Assembly (NCBI RefSeq): GCF_016718685.1
Contig: NZ_JADKCX010000133.1
Span: forward strand, 1-10,316
DNA: 10,316 nt
Direction: 5' to 3'
From: Haliscomenobacter sp.
GTDB lineage: Bacteria > Bacteroidota > Bacteroidia > Chitinophagales > Saprospiraceae
Of this stretch, positions 6,719 through 10,316 are shown piece by piece. Every line of letters begins with the position of its first letter. The first letter of the stretch is position 1. Both the position numbers and the translations under genes were made by a program. The notes under the pieces are model-generated. The model made no database searches. It saw only the letters and a list, made by a program, of their open reading frames with translations, and was not told the DNA's origin.

Positions 6719-7086
6719 CAGCTCAGACTATCGGACTCAAAAAACAGGCAATATTCACCATGACCTGAAAATGCAAAAATGAATCCCAGTGTCAAATGCC
6801 CTTCGCTTTGGCGAAATTTTCGTCGCCAAGTTGATGCTGTGTGCGTATTGCAACTGAATTTTTCCCCAATCCAATCCGGCACGCAGGGTAAAGCCGGCTC
6901 AAGCACCATCCGACTGTTGTTGGCTTTCGGGTACTGCACCTGGACTTCGGTGTCGAAAATCAAACTGCCCCGGATGTCGGAATAGCTGATGCCCATCAAC
7001 CGCGCAGAAGCTGCCGCTTCAAAAAAATCAGAGCGAAACCCCAGCGCAGGCTGGATGCCATAACGGAATGCTTTGGTTTCAATCGT
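6718..7086 (-). pseudogene. C-terminal part of an outer-membrane beta-barrel protein, 5'-truncated
   Basis: The minus strand reads alternating amphipathic strands with small turns: ETKAFRYGIQPALGFRSDFF, EAAASARLMGISYSDIRGSL, IFDTEVQVQYPKANNSRMVL, then in a shifted frame TLRAGLDWGKIQLQYAHSIN, then back to GHLTLGFIFAF. This is typical of Bacteroidota outer-membrane barrel proteins. A barrel of this kind should have a signal peptide and several more strands before residue 1. Instead the sequence runs directly into the end of the DJ-1/TPR gene, and the ATG at 7138-7140 lies inside that gene. The frame shifts near 6885 and 6828. I read it as a remnant after a deletion. The exact barrel family is not recognised. 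Confidence 0.6.
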
Positions 7087-7102
7087 CCCCGTTGTGCCGG
7101 GG

Positions 7103-8160
7103 TTAGGTGTGCATTTTATAACAAGCTGAGTTGAGGTCATTTTCGTTGAAAAGCAGCCAGTCAGGCTGAGATTTGATCAACTCCTCATGCGTTTGTTTCG
7201 CCCAGGCAACGTCGCCCGCTGCTAATTTTTCCAAAAAAGTACGGCTATCCGGCGGCGCGGCTTTGCCCATTTTTTTCCAGGCCATACCAATGCCGTCGTA
7301 CATCGCGGTAGTCGGCTGAACAGTTTTGATCAGGGTGCGAAAATAGCTTCGCTTTCTGCGGGCTTGGCTTCGCAATTAATGTGCAAGGTTGAGCATTTCG
7401 CCAGGATATAGAGCGGCTGGACGCCATTGGCTCCGGCTTTGTGCTTTTTCAGGGCAGGCTCGATGCCGAGTTTCCGGACGTCTCCCAAAAAAGCCGATTC
7501 GATCACTTTACCTTCCCGGGGCTGCCATTTGTCGTATTCCATGTACTTTGCCGTAGCCTTTGCAACTGCTTCGCCCCTGATTCTGGAAACGACGTGCAGG
7601 GCACCGTCAATGCCCGCCGATACACCCGCCGTGGTCACGACCTGGCCATTGTCAACAAAGCGGGTTTGACTATGGATTTTGGCTTTGGGCGTCATTTGCT
7701 GTAATTGGGAGATAAACCCATGAAAAGTCGTCGCCTCTTTGCCATCGAGCAGGCCGGCTTTGGAAAGCAGCGCCGCTCCGGTGCAAACAGACATCATAAA
7801 CTGGTTGGTTTTCGCGCGTTCAGCGATCCAGGTTGATCAGGTTTGCTTCGCCAAGCAGGTGGTTGGTTGCGCCCCGGGGAATACCAGGATGTCGGTTGGC
7901 GGGCAATCTTCAATGGAGTACTGCGGCGTTACCGCAATGAAGCCCTGGCTGGTGACCGGCGCTTTGGTCAGGGCAACGAGAAAAGGCTTGAAGCCATTGG
8001 TGGCAGCAAAAACTTCTGACGGGCCGCTAAAGTCTAAAATTTCAACGCCCTCGTAAATAAAAATGCCCACCGAAAGGGGCTTTTCCGGCGTTTGTGCGTG
8101 CAGGTGTAATGCGTTCATGACGAGTAAAAACAGCAGGGTGATTTCTGGAAATTTTTTCAT
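7103..8160 (-). CDS. Exported DJ-1/PfpI-family protein with TPR-like C-terminal tail, frame-broken
   Basis: Start ATG 8158-8160 gives MKKFPEITLLFLLVMNALHL with a plausible signal peptidase I site after LHA. The DJ-1/PfpI domain follows: LSVGIFIYEGVEILDFSGPS, then DILVFPGAQPT. After a break near 7835 comes the nucleophile elbow MMSVCTGAALLSKAGLLDG with the expected Cys, and then VSAGIDGALHVVSRIRG. After breaks near 7345-7430, a helical tail reads AESEAIFA, TLIKTVQPTTAMYDGIGMAW and WAKQTHEELIKSQPDWLLF, resembling TPR units of longer Bacteroidota homologues. The protein stops at NSACYKMHT, which looks like the beginning of another repeat, so the 3' end is probably truncated. Function could be an amidase or hydrolase of the GlxA superfamily acting outside the cytoplasm. 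It is divergent from a GlxA-type regulator, its likely controller. Confidence 0.78.
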
Positions 8161-8177
8161 GATAAATTCGTTTTTGA

Positions 8178-8213
8178 CAAAGTTAATCCTGACCGAACCG
8201 GCCTCTGCAAAAA
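8178..8213 (-). promoter_or_regulatory. Bacteroidota-type promoter of the DJ-1/PfpI gene
   Basis: The minus strand has TAACTTTG (8178-8185), an exact TAnnTTTG -7 element. Upstream is TTTTTG (8208-8213) with a 22-base spacer, within the range described for this promoter class. It lies 18 bases before ATG 8160 and so implies a very short leader. The 112-base divergent region 8161-8272 must also hold the regulator promoter, for which I see no good match. Confidence 0.6.
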
Positions 8214-8272
8214 GTCTCATTTTGGCTCAGGAATGTCCGGATTGGTCTTCTCACCCGCAAACTGTTACTTGA

Positions 8273-9253
8273 ATGGCGCCAACAACCATTGCATTTGTGC
8301 TTTTTCCCCACGTCCATCTTGAAGACCTTGCTGGCCCCGCTCAGGTTTTTTATGAAGCTTCTAATCTGGGCAACGGAAATTTCAAAACGCTGTTTGCTTC
8401 AACGGAGGGCATGATCGCCAGTTCGCAGGGACTGGTTTTGGCGCCACAAACTACGTTGCAGGATTTGTCGCTGCGAAAAGGAGATATGGTTTGCATACCA
8501 GGCATTGACTTCAAAAGCTTCCAGGCGGGCAAAATTGACCGGAACCATTGAAGCGACAAAAGCGTGGATGTGGGAACAGCATAGCAAAGGCATTATTCAT
8601 CGCTTCGATTTGCTCCGGCGCGCTGATTTTCGGGACAAATTGGGCTGCTCGACCACGTTTCGTGTACGTGCCATTGGAAATGCCTGGCCTACATGAAGGA
8701 ACGCTTTCCGAAAGCCCGCGTTTTGGATAACCGGCTTTATGTTTTTGACAAATGCATTTTTACCAGCGCTGGCATGACTTCCGGGATTGATATGGCTTTA
8801 GCGCTGGTAGAGCGCTGGCGGAATCCGCTGCTTGCCGCAAAAGTTGCGCAGGAAATGGTGATTAATGTACGGCGGGCGGAGACCAAATCACAACAAAACA
8901 TTTTCCTCGATTTTAAGAACCACTTCAATGCCGAGGTGTACAAAGCCCAGGAAATATTGACCAACCGGTTGGACGCAGCCTTCACCATCGAAGATTTGGC
9001 CCGGCAAATGAATTTGAGCAACCGCCATTTATCGCGTTTGTTCAAGCGCCACACCGGACACACGATACAAGCTTATCGCGATAACCTGCGCTTAGAACAC
9101 GGCGAACAATTGCTCCTGCACACGGAGCGTACGGTGAAAGAAATTGCGGGGGCGTGCGGGTTTGCCAATGCCCGCCAGTTTTCGAGGTTGTGGCTGCGAA
9201 AGAAGGGGTGTACGCCGGGGGAGTTTAGGAAATTTGAGGATTTGAAGATTTGA
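8273..9253 (+). CDS. GlxA-type transcriptional regulator (DJ-1/PfpI domain + AraC HTH), frame-broken
   Basis: The first 180 residues are a DJ-1/PfpI-like sensor domain: TIAFVLFPHVHLEDLAGPAQ, GDMVCIPGIDF, then the elbow FIASICSGALIFG with its Cys, and FTSAGMTSGIDMALALV. The C-terminus is an AraC DNA-binding domain with both helix-turn-helices: FTIEDLARQMNLSNRHLSRL and TVKEIAGACGFANARQFSRL, then the PGEFRKF end. The frame changes three times near 8545, 8590 and 8640, while the protein sequence continues across each break. Restored length is about 327 residues, normal for GlxA-like regulators. It is divergently transcribed from the exported DJ-1 gene and very likely controls it. The last codons (KFEDLKI) are written by the 8-bp repeat that forms the downstream inverted repeat. 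Confidence 0.88.
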
Positions 9254-9330
9254 GGATTTGAGGATGCGAAATATTTGTCGGGAAGTGTCGAATACTCAAA
9301 TCCTCAAATCCTCAAATAACCAAATCCTCA
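9233..9330. repeat. Inverted repeat built from four 8-bp units per arm, at a convergent junction
   Basis: The left arm has four consecutive 8-mers: TTTGAGGA (9233), TTTGAAGA (9241), TTTGAGGA (9249), TTTGAGGA (9257). The right arm has TCAAATCC (9296), TCAAATCC (9304), TCAAATAA (9312), CCAAATCC (9320), the complementary unit. The arms can pair over roughly 30 bp around a 31-base loop. The left arm overlaps the regulator's last codons, and the right arm ends 10 bases before the FMN reductase stop. It is probably a two-way terminator and has the same architecture as 3566-3690 with a different unit. Confidence 0.8.
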
Positions 9331-9339
9331 GACAACCAA

Positions 9340-9884
9340 CTATCCAAAAAAAACCTTCGCCTGCTCCACACCCGCTGCATCCGCCAGCACGTCGCCGGGG
9401 CGGTTGCCATAGCCTGCCAGCGTTCCGCCCCAGTGCATTTCCATGTAATCTGCCGACATGCGCAACATGCTCACTAATGGCGTGATGAAGCTGTTCATCC
9501 CCCTCATCGCTGTAGGCCGTAACGGCCCAGGCGGTTTTCCCAGCCATGCGTTTCCGAAAATCGGCGCCAGGCACGCGGAACCAGGCCGACCAATAGTCGA
9601 GGTAAAGTTTCATGGAAGCAGACACGCTGTACCAATAGAGCGGGGTAACGAATACGACATCGGTAGCAAGAAAGGTTGCGTCGAATAGCATTTTTTCATT
9701 GCCAACTTAGGTTGTGGATGAACTCCAGTGGTGTGGGATATCTACCCTCAAACGGAGGCAAAGGGCAGGTCAAGCAGGTTTAGCCATTGTTGCGCGCCAT
9801 GGGCAGGTATTGGGCGCCTGGCGGTGGTTGTCCTGTGTTGCCGTCTGGCGGCGCTGCCTAGAAGAAAAGAAAATTTCGTTGCAT
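9340..9884 (-). CDS. NAD(P)H-dependent FMN reductase-like flavoprotein, frame-broken
   Basis: Start ATG 9882-9884 gives MQRNFLFF followed, across frame changes, by LGSARRDGNT, the flavodoxin-fold phosphate-binding loop of the NADPH-dependent FMN reductase family. Then come GAQQWLNLLDLP, PPFEGRYPTPLEF, VGNEKMLFDAT, FLATDVVFVTPLYWYSVSAS (the FMN isoalloxazine loop), KLYLDYWSAWFRVPGADFRK and GKTAWAVTAYSD. After another break near 9470 the end is LVSMLRMSADYMEMHWGG, then TLAGYGNRPGDV and VEQAKVFFG before TAG 9340-9342. About 180 residues is the normal length. Breaks lie near 9470, 9700, 9760 and 9830-9860, the densest in the window. It should be a cytosolic flavin or quinone reductase using NAD(P)H; the substrate is not predictable. 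Confidence 0.85.
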
Positions 9885-9916
9885 CGGGCGAGTAGGTTGG
9901 TGATAGAATTGTGGGT

Positions 9917-9944
9917 CAAAATAACGTTAAAAAAACAAAGCCAA
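9917..9944 (-). promoter_or_regulatory. Candidate promoter of the FMN reductase-like gene
   Basis: The minus strand reads TTG (9942-9944), 18 bases, then TATTTTG (9917-9923), one T short of the TAnnTTTG consensus. It lies 32 bases before ATG 9884. Given the indel rate in this region the missing T may be an error. The remaining bases of 9885-10002 show no gene. Confidence 0.35.
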
Positions 9945-10002
9945 GATGTTTTCCACACCGGGCTTTCCAAAGAGCGTCTAAGTTTTCATACTAATCAATA
10001 AT

Positions 10003-10316
10003 TCACTGCACAATTATTTTTCCTGTGGCCAGCTTCCCGTTTTGATTTCCCACTTTAAAGAAATACATCCCTGGCGCCAAGACGTTCCGTTGCAGGTATA
10101 TTTATCCCTTCAAAATGCTGACGCAAACTTCAGGCCCATCTGGTCTGTGGCACCGGGGTGTTTTTGCGCCTTGAGGGGTATTTTTTAGTTCAAACAAAGC
10201 CCCATCGCCCATTGGATTAGGGGACACCTTAACCGACAGTTTTTCAACAAAGGTTTCCACAGAACCAGTCACAATATTAATCCAGGGTTCATGAATGGTA
10301 TGCCAGGTGGTATTGG
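10003..10316 (-). CDS. T9SS cargo protein, C-terminal sorting domain, partial and frame-broken
   Basis: Only the 3' end is in the window; the gene continues past 10316. The minus strand reads VEKLSVKVSPNPMGDGALFE, LKNTPQGA, then in other frames ATDQMGLK, LRQHFEGINIPA and VLAPGMYFFKVGNQNGK, ending LATGKIIVQ and TGA at 10003-10005. The SPNP start, the central D-x-x-G strand, the L-x-x-G-x-Y-F-x-K strand and the short basic end are the hallmark of the type A (Por) C-terminal sorting domain. That domain directs proteins through the type IX secretion system to the cell surface. The domain's cargo function cannot be told from this end. Frames change near 10085, 10120 and 10170. Confidence 0.8.

Noticed and set aside
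9714..10001. 95-codon plus-strand open frame
   Set aside because: It is opposite the FMN reductase-like gene and its promoter region; the minus-strand frames carry recognisable family motifs and this one has none.

Overview
The window looks like a Bacteroidota chromosome, probably a Saprospiraceae/Lewinella/Haliscomenobacter-type organism. The reasons are: several lipoproteins with Bacteroidota-style lipoboxes; a DUF4369-like/TlpA thioredoxin protein; a Crp/Fnr regulator and glutathione peroxidase of Bacteroidota type; promoter-like TAnnTTTG motifs instead of TATAAT; poor Shine-Dalgarno sites; and, at the right edge, the C-terminal sorting domain of a type IX secretion cargo protein. Taxonomy is inferred from style, not from a search.

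Layout. 1-640: terminator of an upstream gene, then a small coiled-coil lipoprotein (+). 647-2034: vanadium-haloperoxidase/PAP2-family lipoprotein (+), closed by a strong hairpin terminator. 2208-2930: Crp/Fnr regulator (+). 2982-3563: membrane-anchored glutathione peroxidase (+), intact. 3656-4923: DUF4369-TlpA thioredoxin-like lipoprotein (-), convergent with the peroxidase and carrying a GC-rich repeat insertion. 5089 to about 5735: AT-rich orphan gene (-). 5750-6097: non-coding AT-rich stretch with direct repeats and a nested inverted repeat. 6098-7086: remains of a TPR-like protein and of an outer-membrane beta-barrel protein (-). 7103-8160: exported DJ-1/PfpI protein with a TPR-like tail (-). 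8273-9253: GlxA-type AraC regulator (+), divergent from it. 9340-9884: NAD(P)H-dependent FMN reductase-like flavoprotein (-). 10003-10316: T9SS cargo C-terminus (-), partial.

The dominant feature is frame breakage. Most genes are split over two or three frames, although the protein signatures continue across the breaks and catalytic motifs survive. Several breaks sit at homopolymers and are repaired by one base, so uncorrected long-read error is the simplest explanation. Two places (about 7100 and 6690) instead look like real truncations or joins, because parts of proteins are missing.

By function the window is a loose set of redox and stress genes (peroxidase, thioredoxin-like protein, flavin reductase, haloperoxidase, DJ-1) with two regulators. 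I do not see a defence system, CRISPR array, tRNA, rRNA or transposase. The most unusual structures are non-coding: two convergent gene junctions carry long inverted repeats built from iterated units of about 8 bp, and three other palindromic repeat elements are present.
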